A stretch of DNA of 64,000 nt from Ajuga chamaepitys (Eukaryota; Streptophyta; Magnoliopsida; Lamiales; Lamiaceae), in assembly GCA_958295605.1 (NCBI GenBank), contig OY282495.1, positions 77,099,927 to 77,163,926 of the forward strand, in the 5' to 3' direction. This document shows positions 33,108-44,365 of this stretch, one piece after another (within the stretch, counting starts at the first letter, position 1; every line of letters starts with the position of its first letter). The notes beneath the pieces were generated by a model. That model had not been told where the DNA came from. It saw only the letters and a program-made list of their open reading frames with translations, and searched no databases. Both the position numbers and the translations under genes were made by a program.

Positions 33108-34385
33108 CTGCTTCCTGGGGACCATCAAGGACTGAAACACATGGAGGAGGAAATTATTTCATGTCTGTTATTGATGATTTCAGTAGGAAAGTATGGGTGT
33201 TTATCTTAAGAAACAAGAGTGATGCCTTCACTAAATTCAAGACATGGCTGCTTCAAATGGAAACCTTGAAGGGAAAGAAACTCAAGCATTTAAGAACTGA
33301 GAATGGATTAGAGTATCTATCTACTGAGTTCACAACCTTCTGTAATGAAAGGGGAATTACCAGACACAGAACAATCCCCATGAATCCACAACAGAATGGT
33401 GTGGCAGAAAGATTCAACAGAACTGTCCTTGAAAGAGTAAGGTGTATGTTACTTGATGCTGGTTTGCCAAAGGTGTTCTGGGGAGAAACAATAAACACAA
33501 CATGTTACCTAATAAACAGATCACCTACATCAACTCTGGGGTTCAAAACACCAGAAGAATTATGGAATGGAAGAGTTCCTGATTATTCAGGATTAAAGGT
33601 GTTTGGATGTTTGGCATATGCCCACATGAGACCAGATAAACTTGATCCTAGAGCTTACAGGTGTGTGTTTCTGGGATATCCAGAGGGAATCAAGGGTTAC
33701 AGGTTATGGTACATGGAACCTGGGAATCAGAAACTGATGATCAACAGAGATGTGAAATTCAATGAATCAATTATGGGATATCATTTCTCTGGGAATCAAG
33801 GAAAACATGATGGAGGCTCTGAATCAGAAAGGGTATCAGTTCAGGTGGAGACTCAGGTGGATCATGAAACACAGAGAGGTGAAAACTTGGCTGATCACTC
33901 TAGTGATAGTTCTTCAGAAGAATAAGACATACCACCCAGAAATCCAAACCTGAGAGACTACAGCATTGCCAGAGACAGACCAAGGAGGCAAATATAGAAA
34001 CCAGACTTTTATGGACAGGCTGGAAGTGTACATTATGCACTCAGTGTTGCTGAAGAAATAGAAAATCATGAACCACAAAACTTCAAGGAAGCAGTCAGTG
34101 GTGATGAAAGTGAATACTGGATTAGTGCAATGATAGAGGAAATGGAATCTTTGGAAAGAAATGGCACCTAGAAACTGGTGGATAAACCAAAGGGGCAGAA
34201 GCTGGTAAGCTTCAATGGATTTACAATAAGAAAGTTGAAGCTGGAGACTCAAACAAGATAAGGTATAAGGCAAGGTTGGTAGCAAGGGGTTTTACTCAGA
34301 GGGAAGGTATTGATTTCAATGAAGTTTTCTCCCCTGTAGTAAAGCACTGTTCAATCAGACTACTTTTGTCAAATGTAACACAATA
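33108..34385 (+). pseudogene. Copia (Tork-like) integrase-RT fragment without LTRs
   Basis: Begins inside the integrase at WGPSRTETHGGG and runs open to 33925: IDDFSRKVWVF, LRTENGLEYLS (the usual TDNG aspartate reads E here), NGVAERFNRTVLERV with the glutamate, and GCLAYAHMRPDKLDPR. After the stop at 33923 the RT start follows (DRPRRQI, GSVHYALSV, RLVARGFTQREGIDF, FSPVVKHCSIRLLL) with further stops. It stops abruptly at 34385. It is closest to the elements at 37433 and 47035. No LTR or target duplication is present. Confidence 0.88.
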
Positions 34386-35070
34386 GGGAGGGCCCCATCA
34401 ACGCCATCTATAGGCTCACAGTTAAGCCGTCTATCACTCGCTAGCTGTGGTGTAAGAAATGTGATCCGCGACCAAGCCCAAATCTTGTGTAAAAAAGGAT
34501 AACGATCATCCATGGGTGTATGTGTGTAACTGCTGTAAAAATATAAAAGTTATACTTGCACTAGTTGAATAGCCCTCTCCAATTTCTTTACGAGTTCTTC
34601 GTGCAACTTTGCAAAACTTGTGATATAAGTATCAAAAAATAGCTGATCCCCAACTAAAATTTCTACATTCAATGATGTTTTTCAACTGGTGCAAGTATAG
34701 CAATGATCCCATGTTTCCTGAAGTATCTGGGCACATAACTGAACCCAACAAAATCAATGCACATCCACGGGCATACTGCTCAACTCTACGCAATTGACTT
34801 ACTATATCACTAGGTTCTGGGTCAGGTGCTTCCCAAGAGTCAACACAGAGAATCTAGACCCCCTTAGCTCTCCTTGTTGTGGTTCCCAATCAAAAAGGTT
34901 TTGACACCGCCGAGTCAATAATCAAGTTTAATCTTGGTAGGCTATATCTTGTAGAGTTATGGTAGCCTCGCCAGATCTAAGGTGAAATGCATGGGTCTCT
35001 GGCCGCCACCTCTCAATAGACGCAATGATCATCAGTCGATTTATTTTGAAGTAATCACCCCTATAAACAC
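34386..35070 (-). pseudogene. Plant mobile domain (PMD, aminotransferase-like) relic
   Basis: Minus-strand blocks IASIERWRPETHAFHLRSGE and ATITLQDIAYQ, then GSRFSVLTLGKHL, RVEQYARGCALILLGS and KIWAWSRI follow the order of the PMD fold, which is shared by transposon proteins and the host MAIN/MAIL1 family. Stop codons and frame changes are frequent. Neighbouring MULE transposase remains on the same strand suggest a transposon-borne PMD rather than a host gene. Confidence 0.7.
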
Positions 35071-35599
35071 CATAAAAGCCCATTTAGTGTAATAAGAAAA
35101 CTAGCCGCACATGCATCTGAGTGCTTGGTGATCATCATCATCATCGTCAACTTGTTCATCCTGCAGTAGGATCATGGTCATCCAACCTCTAAAATACGCC
35201 ACTGTCATGTAGGTTTTTTAGCATAAAATCCATATTAGCAGCGGACAAATCCGTAGACCGATGATCATGTTGTTGGGTCAAAAGATCACCACTCATAAGT
35301 CCATACTCACCTAAGTGGTACATCCTGCAATTACATGACTTTTGCAAGTCGGGTCCAGAGGTGTTTTAATATTTAAATAAATCGTCTCCAACATTATTAT
35401 GTAAATAATGTATTCAGGATCAACAAAAACAACAAACACATACAATTTCAATAAGAACGTTTTGTTACAACATCTGAGAGTATGTCATACATATCCCCTC
35501 GATAAACACAACCTCACGATAAAATAATTAGTGGTGAGGGGATGTTCCAAGTCAGTTAGTAGCATCCTCTTGTGCATGATATTGGTGTCAAGCACGTGT

Positions 35600-36900
35600 T
35601 TCCGCCCAATCCATTTCATTTTTTATTTTGGTGGTTTTTGGTTTCCAATTGCCTCTCTTTTTCCTACAATGTTGGATTATGACACAAAGCAAATCCTGGT
35701 TTATCCCAGTAGTATTCGTCCAGCAATGGTTCGAACTTGCTACTGTAAGTCTCCACATATGAACTAGTATTATAACATGTCTTCATGTAGTTTCCCGGGT
35801 TTACACCAAAATGGCGTACAGTTTGCATTGCATGTGAACATGGGATACTGTCTTGTAGCCACATGTCGCGGGTTCATTCGCGATGCATTTTCATGCGCAC
35901 AATTCAACCCGTGCCGTGCCGTATGGTATGAGATGGTATACTTAAATTTATCAAGGACTTGTTGTTGTACATAGTTCACCTGATACCCTGGATATGTCTG
36001 AAACATTCCGGTTAGCAGTAATGCAATCATATTCCTGCATAGATTTTGATGGTCAATGGAGATAATATTCATGAGACACGTGTGTGGACCTCCATATTTG
36101 GTGCTCTTGCACATGTTAATCTTCTCTTTATAACCTGCATGTATCCACCAATTGCAATGTGTGTCTCTCGTGTTGATTTTGCACTTGACCTTTCATAGAA
36201 TTGGTGTGCTTTTGTTTACTCGATACTCACACCTTGCTATCTAAATTGAGAAGTCCTTTACCGCAGATTGCAAATTCTTCTTGTCATTGAAGACCATTCC
36301 TCTTTATAGTATACCTTCATTGGCATCGTAGAATTCAAAATCCTTAGGAATATCAAATGAATCAACACGAAGCTCCGGATGTGATGCGTTAAAGAAGAGG
36401 ATACTGGGATGCATGGCATATTTTAATGACACGGATGTCTGTGTATCTGGCTGGTTGGAAGATGGAGACTCGACAGGTTGATTGTTAATGGTCTCAATAT
36501 CGGGAACCTAACTGTCATCTTCACCGAATCATACTTGACCCACTGTCCTCTAGTTCAGAACTCTCCAATTCATTTGCACCGAAATTTTTATGAGTGGATC
36601 TTCTGGGTTAGCGTTTGGGACTTCGAGATGAACATGTCAATCGTTGATCATTGAGGGCCAGGGGCTAAGTCATTAAGACCACGAACAGGGGTGATATTGG
36701 GCAACTCGAATGAAGTGTTAAAGGTGTCACCACATAAATAGTCTGCGTATTGGTAGTACTGATTGGTTAGAGGCGGGTGGGGGGAAATATTGGGTTGCAC
36801 AAGTTCTTCAGAGTCAATGCGTAAGTACACATAGGAATTATTTGCATCGGAGAAACCACAAATCATCATCATTGTTGATTGGGATTAAATGTGTTTGGTT
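35600..36900 (-). pseudogene. MULE transposase relic with catalytic part deleted
   Basis: On the minus strand VFNDKKNLQSAVKDF and CKSTKYGGPHTCLMNIISID match the N-terminal zinc-containing DNA-binding region. LQDSIPCSHAMQ and NPGNYMKTCYNTSSYVETYS match the SWIM zinc finger and tail. The DDE region that should lie between them is missing. A leading segment at 36648-36872 has no clear match. The order along the minus strand is transposase then PMD. Confidence 0.72.
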
Positions 36901-37432
36901 ATTTTCACATATTGCGGCATACACCATCAACATGTATTGATTACAATTAATGTCAATCATTTGAAAAAGTCGTGAAATCAACCCCTAAACCCTATGTTGC
37001 ATGGTATTCTTCTAGCGCAAATTGGTGACCGGTCACTGCCATCTCTCAAATAGACCAAAACCCCGACTTCGTTTAAAATCGCCATTAACTTAAAAAATAA
37101 TTGATCGTATTACATTTATTAATAATTAAGGGGCCATTTTCAAGTTCCTTCTTAAATAACAATAGATAAATGTGAATTTGTTTAAAACATATAGACTTAT
37201 AGCACCGGTTCTCTGAAAAAGACTTGAATATTGACATTTATTTTAGGCAAAGCTAAAGGTAGTACAACTCATAATTTAAAACACTTGTGGCAAAGTTGTG
37301 TTGTACTTTTCTGACTAAATAATCACATAATTAAAGGCAACCCAAATGGCTATATGCGAACTCAATTGAAAAGTTATAATCTTATATTTAATTGTTTCTT
37401 ATTTAACATAATTACAAGTAACACAATTTGTA
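36901..37432. other. Intergenic, nothing recognised
   Basis: AT-rich sequence up to the copia target duplication TTGTA at 37428-37432. Confidence 0.4.
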
Positions 37433-38072
37433 TGTTGTGAGAAGATCAAAGTCACAGAAAACAAAGAAAAAACAATATTCGAACGAACTCATAATGAAAA
37501 CGGCCGAATAATGCTCACACGTAAAAACAGAAATAAAATCAAACACTCAGGGATTTACGTGGTTCGATCAAAGGTGATCTACATCCACAGAGGCTCTATG
37601 CACCTCAATTCACTTCACTACAAAATCAATTACAAGAATCTCTCAGAAACTAGTAAATCCCCAAATCACAAGTCGATTTGGAGCAGAAACCCTAGACTTC
37701 TAATTCTCTCAATTGTGTAATGTTTACAGAGGGAAAACTATATCATCTAGCTCGCATTTACAAGTGATACAAATGTATATAAGTACTGAAGCTCGAATCC
37801 TGAAGACGAGAGAGCTGTAATTAACTATAGCTCAACTGCTACAAGTTGCAGAAATAGGACTTCCACAACGGTTTTTAGTGCAACAGATTAAAACCGTTGT
37901 AACCGGCAGCTATAACCAACTTAAGCCCGGGACCCTCCTAACCTCTTCTACTGATTTGAGTTTAAACCCAGTTTTATGATCCGGTTCTTCAAATCATAAC
38001 TCCGGTTCTAAATTCTTCACAACTCATACTTCATACAACAAACAACTCGATGAAATTGAACTAATATTCACA
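37433..38072 (-). repeat. 3' LTR of the RT-deleted copia element
   Basis: 640 bp, about 94% identical by eye to the 5' LTR, bounded by the polypurine tract at 38073 and the duplication TTGTA at 37428. Confidence 0.92.
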
Positions 38073-38109
38073 AATCTCCACCTCAATGAATTCAAGTGCA
38101 TGTCCTTAC

Positions 38110-38640
38110 CTCAACCTGTCCTTGTTCCTTGAACATTAGCCACATTGGTCAAGCCTAATTAGGCTCGAGCAATGTACTACCTTGTTCCCAGGAACTGCTT
38201 TGGTTAAGAAGTCAGCAGCATTGTCAAGTGTATGAACTTTCTTAACTTCCACAAACCCTGCATCTATTACATCTCTTGCAAAATGTAACCTTACATCTAT
38301 ATGCTTGGATCTCTCATGAAAAGCCTGGTGTTTTACCAAATGAAGTGCACTCTGATTATCACAGAATATGGTCACACACTCCTGCTTAATTCCCAAATCC
38401 TTAAGGATCCCTTTCAACCACATAGCTTCCTTGATTGCTTCTGTTAATGGTACTCACTTTCACCATCACTGACTGCTTTTTTGAAGTTCTGTGGTTCCTG
38501 ATGTTCTATGTCTTCAACAATGCTAAGTGCATAATGCACACTCCCAGCCTGCCCATAGAAGTCTATTCTTTGGATTTGCCTTCTTGGTCTATCTCTGGCA
38601 ATACTATAGTTTCTTAAGTTTTGATTAATAGTTTGCACAT
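38110..38640 (-). pseudogene. Fusion of RT N-terminal linker to RNase H end
   Basis: The segment 38444-38638 (SIARDRPRRQI, YGQAGSVHYALSIVEDIEH) is the region just before RT. It then jumps directly to TEAIKEAMWLKGILKDL and CDNQSALHLVKHQAFHERSK, the last third of RNase H. The whole RT core including YVDD is gone, compared with the intact order at 47711-51703; about 1.1-1.2 kb is lost. Both sides of the junction carry a GAATAC/GAGTAC-like EY codon pair. Confidence 0.85.
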
Positions 38641-38699
38641 CTTCTTCTTCTGATGAGCTGTCACTTGAGTGTTCTCTTAAATCCTCAACCTTTGAGAAT

Positions 38700-40302
38700 T
38701 AAAATCTATCTGAGGCTCCACCTGAACTGATATCTTTTATGCTTCAATAGTTCCATCACGTTCTTCTTAACTTCCAGTGGAGTGATATCCCGTAACTGAT
38801 TCATTGAACTTAACATCCCTGCTTATCATGAGCTTTTGATTCCATGGTTCCAAATACCATAGCCTGTATCCTTTTATTCCTTCTGGATACCCCAAGAACA
38901 CACATCTGTATGCTCTTGGATCAAGTTTGTCATGCTTAATATGTGCATAAGCCAGACATCCAAACACCTTCAAACCTGTATAGCTTGGAATTCTGCCACT
39001 CCACACTTCTTCTGGTGTTTTGAACCCTAGAGATGAGGAAGGTCATCTGTTGATTAAATAACATGTTGTATTAATTGTTTCTCCCCAAAAAACCTTTGGC
39101 AGTCCAGCATCAATCAGCATACACCTCACTCTTTCAAGTATTGTTCTGTTGAATCTTTCTGCAACACCATTCTATTGAGGGTTCATTGGGACTGTTCTGT
39201 GTCTTGTAATTCATCTTTCATTCCAGAAGTTAGTAAACTCAGTAGATAAGTATTCTAAACCATTGTCTGTTCTCAAATGCTTGAGCTTCTTGCCCCTTAA
39301 AGTTTCCATCTGAATCAGCCATGTTTTGAATTTGGTGAAGACATCACTTTTGTTTCTTAAAACAAACACCCACACTTTCCTACTGAAATCATCAGTCACA
39401 GACATGAAGTATCTTCCTCCTCCATGAGTTTCAGTTCTGGTTGGTCCCCAAATGTCTAACTGGACATAATCTAAAGGTTCTTGAGTAATGTGAGCCCCCT
39501 TAGCATAAGGCAATTTCTGTGATTTGCCTAATGCACATTTATCACAAAATTCAAGTGTTTGATTTCCAACCTCTCCAATTATGCCTTTCTTGGATAATTT
39601 CTTTAATCCTCTTTCCCCAATGTTCCCTAACCTTTTATGCCACAGTGTTAATTCATTCTTGCCTAGAATGTTGCCCACACGACCAACCACATGCTTTCCC
39701 ATCAAAATAAACAGACCATTATGTTGTTTTCCTTTGATCACCAGTTTGTTTCCTTTAGTTATGTGTAATTGACCATCACCAGACTTGAATTCACATCCAG
39801 TAGCAGTAAGAGATCCTAGGGAGAGTAAATTTCTCTTGAGACCAGGTACATACCTCACATTGGTGACAGTTCTTGTAATTCCATCAAACATGTTAATGTT
39901 TACTGATCCAGTGCCTTATACCCTGCAAGATTGATCATTTCCCAGTAAAACACACCCTCCATCTTCTTTCTTGAGGTCCTGAAACCATTCTTCATGAGGA
40001 CACATATGGAAAGAGCATCCAGTGTCAAGAACCCACTCCTTCTCCATCTTTGACTCAGTAACATTCAGAACTTCTAGTGTGTCTTCTTCATATTCAACCG
40101 CAGCAGCTTCAGCACCTTGGCCTTCCTTTTTCTTCCTCTTTTGTGGGCAATCCTTCTTCAGGTGTCCAGTTTGTTTACATTTGAAACACTTCCTATTTTC
40201 TACCCACTTTCCAGATTTCTTTTGAGCATTATTTCCATTCTTTAAATTTCTTGAGGTTTGGCCCTTCTTCTTCTGATAGTTTCTTCTGAACTTAATGTTC
40301 AA
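38700..40302 (-). pseudogene. Copia zinc knuckle, protease and integrase
   Basis: 39916-40302 holds CFKCKQTGHLKKDC (CCHC knuckle) and the protease start EWVLDTGCSFHMCPHEEW. 39211-39891 holds WHKRLGNIGERGL, CDKCALGKSQ, YVQLDIWGP and LRTDNGLEYLSTEF, giving the first two integrase aspartates. 38767-39006 holds the integrase C-terminal part (GCLAYAHIKHDKLDPRAY). Stops at about 39905 and 39208 and a frame change near 39030 separate the pieces. Confidence 0.87.
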
Positions 40303-40335
40303 ACCTTCACCAGATTGAGTTACTTTCTTATCTCC

Positions 40336-40896
40336 CTAATTCTGCAAACATTTGGTTTTCAGGGCAGTAATAATTGAGTCATAACTCAACTTATCCTGCC
40401 TCCCAAACATCAGAGTGTCCTTGAAACTCTCCATAGATCTTGGCAAGGAATTTAGTACCATCAGAGCTTTGTCATCATCTTCCATTTTTACCCCAAGATC
40501 ATCCAGTTCATCAAGAAGCTTTGTAAACTCATCTAGTTGATCAGAAATTTCATTTTCATCCACCATCTTGAAAGCAAGTAATCTCTGCTTGAGGAATAGC
40601 TTGTTGGAAACTGATTTGGACTGGTAAAGCTCCTCCAGTCTGGTCCAGGCCTCAATTGCATTCATACATCTAGATATTTCCCTCAAAGGCTTATCCCCAA
40701 GACACAGGATGATCAGGCTCAATGACTTCTGATCCATATCACCATATTTTGGTTTCTCAGCCTCCCCCCACTCATCTTTAGGTTTGAGAGCATTTACTAA
40801 CCCATTCTGCACCAAGATAGCCTTCATCTTGATTTTCCACAGATAGAAATCGTTTTTCCCGGAAAATTTGTCCAGATTCATCTTCATTCCTGACAT
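40336..40896 (-). pseudogene. Copia gag (UBN2-type)
   Basis: Starts at the ATG at 40896 (MSGMKMNLDKFSGKNDFYLW), 50 nt after the primer binding site. Gag blocks KPLREISRCMNAIEAW, RLEELYQSKSVSNKLFLKQ and LMVLNSLPRSMESFKDTL follow. The frame stops at about 40336, where the family continues without a stop into the zinc knuckle, so this is a nonsense change. A longer frame reaching 41055 enters the LTR and is not the real start. Confidence 0.85.
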
Positions 40897-40942
40897 TCTC
40901 TTCTTCTTCTTGTGTGAGAAGTTTCCCACAGATGGCGCCACT

Positions 40943-41579
40943 TGTTTTGAGAAGATCAAAGTCACACAAAACAAAGAAAAATAATACTCGGACGAACTCA
41001 GAATGAAAATGGCCAAACAGTGCTCACACGCAAAAATAGAAATAAAATCAAACACTTAGGGATTTACGTGGTTCGATCAAAGGTGATCTACATCCACAGA
41101 GGCTCTATGCACCTCAATTCACTTCACTACACAATCACTTACAAGAATCTCTCAGAAACTAGTAAATCCCCAAATCACAAGTCGATTTGGAGCAGAAACC
41201 CTAGACTTCTAATTCTCTCAATTGTTTAACATACAGAGGGAAAACTATATCATCTAGCTCGCATTTACATGTGATACAAATGTGTATAAGTACTGAAGCT
41301 CGAATCTTGAAGACAAGAGAGTTGTAACTAACTTTAGCTCAACTGCTACAAGTTGCAGAAATAGGACTTCCACAACGATTTTTAGGGCGACATATTAAAA
41401 CCGTTGTATCCGGTAGTTATAACCAACTTAAGCCCGGTTCCCTCCTAACCTCTTCCACTTATTTGAGTTTAAACCCAGTTTTATGATCCGGTTCTTCAAA
41501 TCATAACTCCGGTTCTGAATTCTTCACAACTCATACTTCATACAGCAAACCACTTGATGAAATTGAACTAATATTCACA
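40943..41579 (-). repeat. 5' LTR of the RT-deleted copia element
   Basis: Minus strand starts TGTGAATATTAG and ends CTCAAAACA, followed by a two-base spacer and the primer binding site. Confidence 0.92.
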
Positions 41580-42049
41580 TTGTAAAACATATAGTATACC
41601 CCTTTAGCCCCACAAAAATAGTCCAACCTTTTTTTTTATTTCCCTAAAATTAGAGTAATTTTCCTTACAAAAATGATACAATTACTTTAAGTTAACGCAA
41701 GTGACTTTTGGATCATTAATTCCAAATACTCCAAATAAATAAAGGTATACAAAAAAAACTTATTAGTTAAATTTCTTTTCCAAGCATATTTAAGATTTTT
41801 CTTAATATGCATGAAAGATAAAATGTGACTATATTTTCTTATTGGTTATATGGAAGTTTGTTTTTTTACATCTACAGTGTAAATAAGTTATCTAAGTTGG
41901 ACCAACTAAAATTAATTTAATCTAATCAAGACCATTTCCATTCATGTGGTATGCCAAATGGATTGATTGTACACTTTTTAAATTGATTTTTATTTTATTT
42001 TATAAATTTAGGTAATTTTAGGTATGTAATAAATTAGAGTATCAAAAGT

Positions 42050-42399
42050 ACCGTCTCATTCACCTAAATATAAGGTCTCAAATAATGAGTATTTGTCACA
42101 ACTTTAATTAAGTGCTCTCAAATAATGAGTATTTGTCACAACTTATTAGCATTTGTCACAATTTTATTGTCGTCTCAATAACTCGGTCGCAAATAATATA
42201 TTTGTGACCACAAATGTGGTTTCAAATGCATCTCAAATATTTTTTGCAACAACTAGTTGTCTCTAAAAATAGTCTTAAAGTGGTCTCAAATAATTTGTAG
42301 AAAGATTTGTGACAACAAGTGGTCACAAATAACTTATTATTAGTGACCACAATTATGATGTCAAAAAATACCATACAAAAAACCTCTTTTGTTGTAGTG
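42050..42399. mobile_element. CACTA element terminal fragment
   Basis: Ends TTTTGTTGTAGTG at 42399, the complement of a CACTACAAC end. The 340 bp before it are packed with GTCACAA/TTGTGAC and GTCTCAAATAAT motifs in both orientations, as in CACTA subterminal regions. No matching left end was found, so it is truncated or the left end lies in diverged sequence. Confidence 0.65.
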
Positions 42400-42604
42400 T
42401 ATATCTATTTTTAAGACATAAATCTAATTCGTAAATTTAGAATTAAGGCCATTAATATTGTTTATTTATCAACATTAAATATGTGACAAATAACTGTAAT
42501 ACAATATGACGACCATTTTGTCAATACTTCATATATAAAAGGACATGTCAACGTACATAATTCATCAACAAACAATATTCTTCATAACAAATAATAAATT
42601 AAAG

Positions 42605-43595
42605 CAAAAAATAGTTTTTTTCCGTTATATTGTACCGATTTCGATTTCGGTCATTATTGTTTTACGTTTATGAAATTTGTCCAATATATTTCAAAATTCG
42701 ACAAACTAGTCCGGTGACTTTATGTAACAGGTTACCTCAGGTAATAACTGACGTGGAAACATTTTTTTATTTTTCTAAATTATCTCCGTGGCAATTGGTT
42801 CCCTATCATTTTCATGTCACTTGAAACATTTAAAAATAAGAAAATTCTAAAATAACATATAAAACTTTCGGAAAATATTAAAAATCCAGGAAATATAGGA
42901 AAAAAAAAAAAGAAAAAAGGTCAAAGAAAATTTCCAGAAAAAAGATAGAATAAAATTTTAAAACAACACATAAAAAATTCAGAACTACGAAAAAATGAAA
43001 AATAGTAATAATAACCGAAAATAAAAAAAATCCGGAACTTTTTTAAATCCAATTTTGTTTTTTTAATTTTATGAATTTAAATCCATAAAAGAAAAATAAC
43101 AAAAAGAAAAGGAAAATAACAGAAAATAAAAAATTCAAAATTTCCTTTAAATTTTATGAAATTTTCATGGTAGGTTTTTAGACACAAAATTAGAACTTCT
43201 AGGGTCAAAACGCAAGATGGCATAATTAATTGATAAAATATTGGGGGCCTTATGCATTATTTTCTAAAGTTTTTTTTTTTTTTTTTTTTCTAAATTTCTA
43301 AATTTTTCCATGGATGCCCACCTGCATTTTTCAGCTTTTCTTCTCTTTTCTCTAAGTTTCAAATTTTTTGTATTTATTTAAGAATATCTAAAATTAATTG
43401 GCAAAAACAGCCAATAAAATAAAGTAAAAAATAAAAAAATGTTGCAACGTCAACAGTTACCGGAAGGCTAACATGCTGCAAAAGGTCACTAGACTAATTT
43501 GTCGAATTTTAATACATAAAGAATATATTTCATAAACGTAAAACAAAAAGGATAGAAATCGAAATAGGTACAACAGATCAAAAGACTATTTTCCC
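42605..43595. mobile_element. Long-TIR foldback element 1 (about 1 kb)
   Basis: The left arm (AAAATAGTTT, CGATTTCGATTTCGG, TTGTTTTACGTTTATGAAAT, AAAATTCGACAAACTAGTC, TAACTGACGT) is mirrored at 43440-43595, giving inverted arms of about 150 bp. The loop is A-rich without coding potential. MULE-like length of arms, but no target duplication could be fixed. Confidence 0.65.
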
Positions 43596-43701
43596 TAAAA
43601 ATAACTAAGGCCAGTGATCATTATTATTTGAAAGAGAAAGTTATGTCAAAAACTATTTTGCATTGTATTTTCAAACTCAAATACTAAAAAATAGGTAAAA
43701 A

Positions 43702-44365
43702 ATTATTTTTTGTCCCATAAGTATTTGTTTTTTCGATTTTAGTCCCAAAAATATCTGCTTATTGGTCCAATTTCAGGATAATTTTTGTCCAAAAATAACA
43801 TATTGGCCGGAAATACTCACGTGCAAGTCACTTGATCCTAATAATTAGTAAAATTTGTAGTGATGTGGCAAAAATTAGTTGAGTTGGATTTGTTTCTCTG
43901 TCAAATTTAAATTCAAAATAGAATTATTATCCATGTCATTAGAGGAAAATAGAATTATTTGTCATATTACATAAACCCAATTAAATATTAAACATTATTT
44001 TCCAGATGAAAAGTCGTCATCTATTTTATCTGATGTTTAATATTTAATTGGGTTAGTGTAATATGGTTTTACAAGTAATTTTATTTTTCTAATGAAATGG
44101 ATAATAATTTTATTTTGAATCTAAATTTGACGAAAAAATCCAACTCAGATAATTTTCGCCGCATCACTACAAGTCGCTGGATTTTACTAATTATTTGGGT
44201 CACGCGACTATTTCCAGACGATTTGCTATTTTTAGGCATAAATTGTCCTTAAATTGGACAATTTTAGCACTAACGTGACTAAATAAAAAAAAAAAAAAAA
44301 AAAGACAGATACTTTGGGACTAAAATTGAAAAAGCAAATATTTACGGGATCAAAAATAAATAATA
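43702..44365. mobile_element. Long-TIR foldback element 2 (about 660 bp)
   Basis: Almost the whole element is palindromic. Left TTTTGTCCCATAAGTATTTG, GATTTTAGTCCCAAA, GTGATGTGGC and AATTAAATATTAAACAT are mirrored at the right, including TTGGGACTAAAATTG and TTTACGGGATCAAAAA. Arms are about 300 bp with a very short loop near 44010-44020. Confidence 0.7.

Larger units (their letters stand above)
37433..41579 (-). mobile_element. Ty1/copia (Tork-like) element with RT deleted (4147 bp)
   Basis: LTRs at 37433-38072 (3') and 40943-41579 (5'), flanked by the perfect 5-bp duplication TTGTA (37428-37432 and 41580-41584). Primer binding site TGGCGCCATCTGTGGGAA lies next to the 5' LTR; the polypurine tract GAGGTGGAGATT abuts the 3' LTR. 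Gag, protease, integrase and the end of RNase H are recognisable. The LTRs differ by about 6% by eye. Confidence 0.95.
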
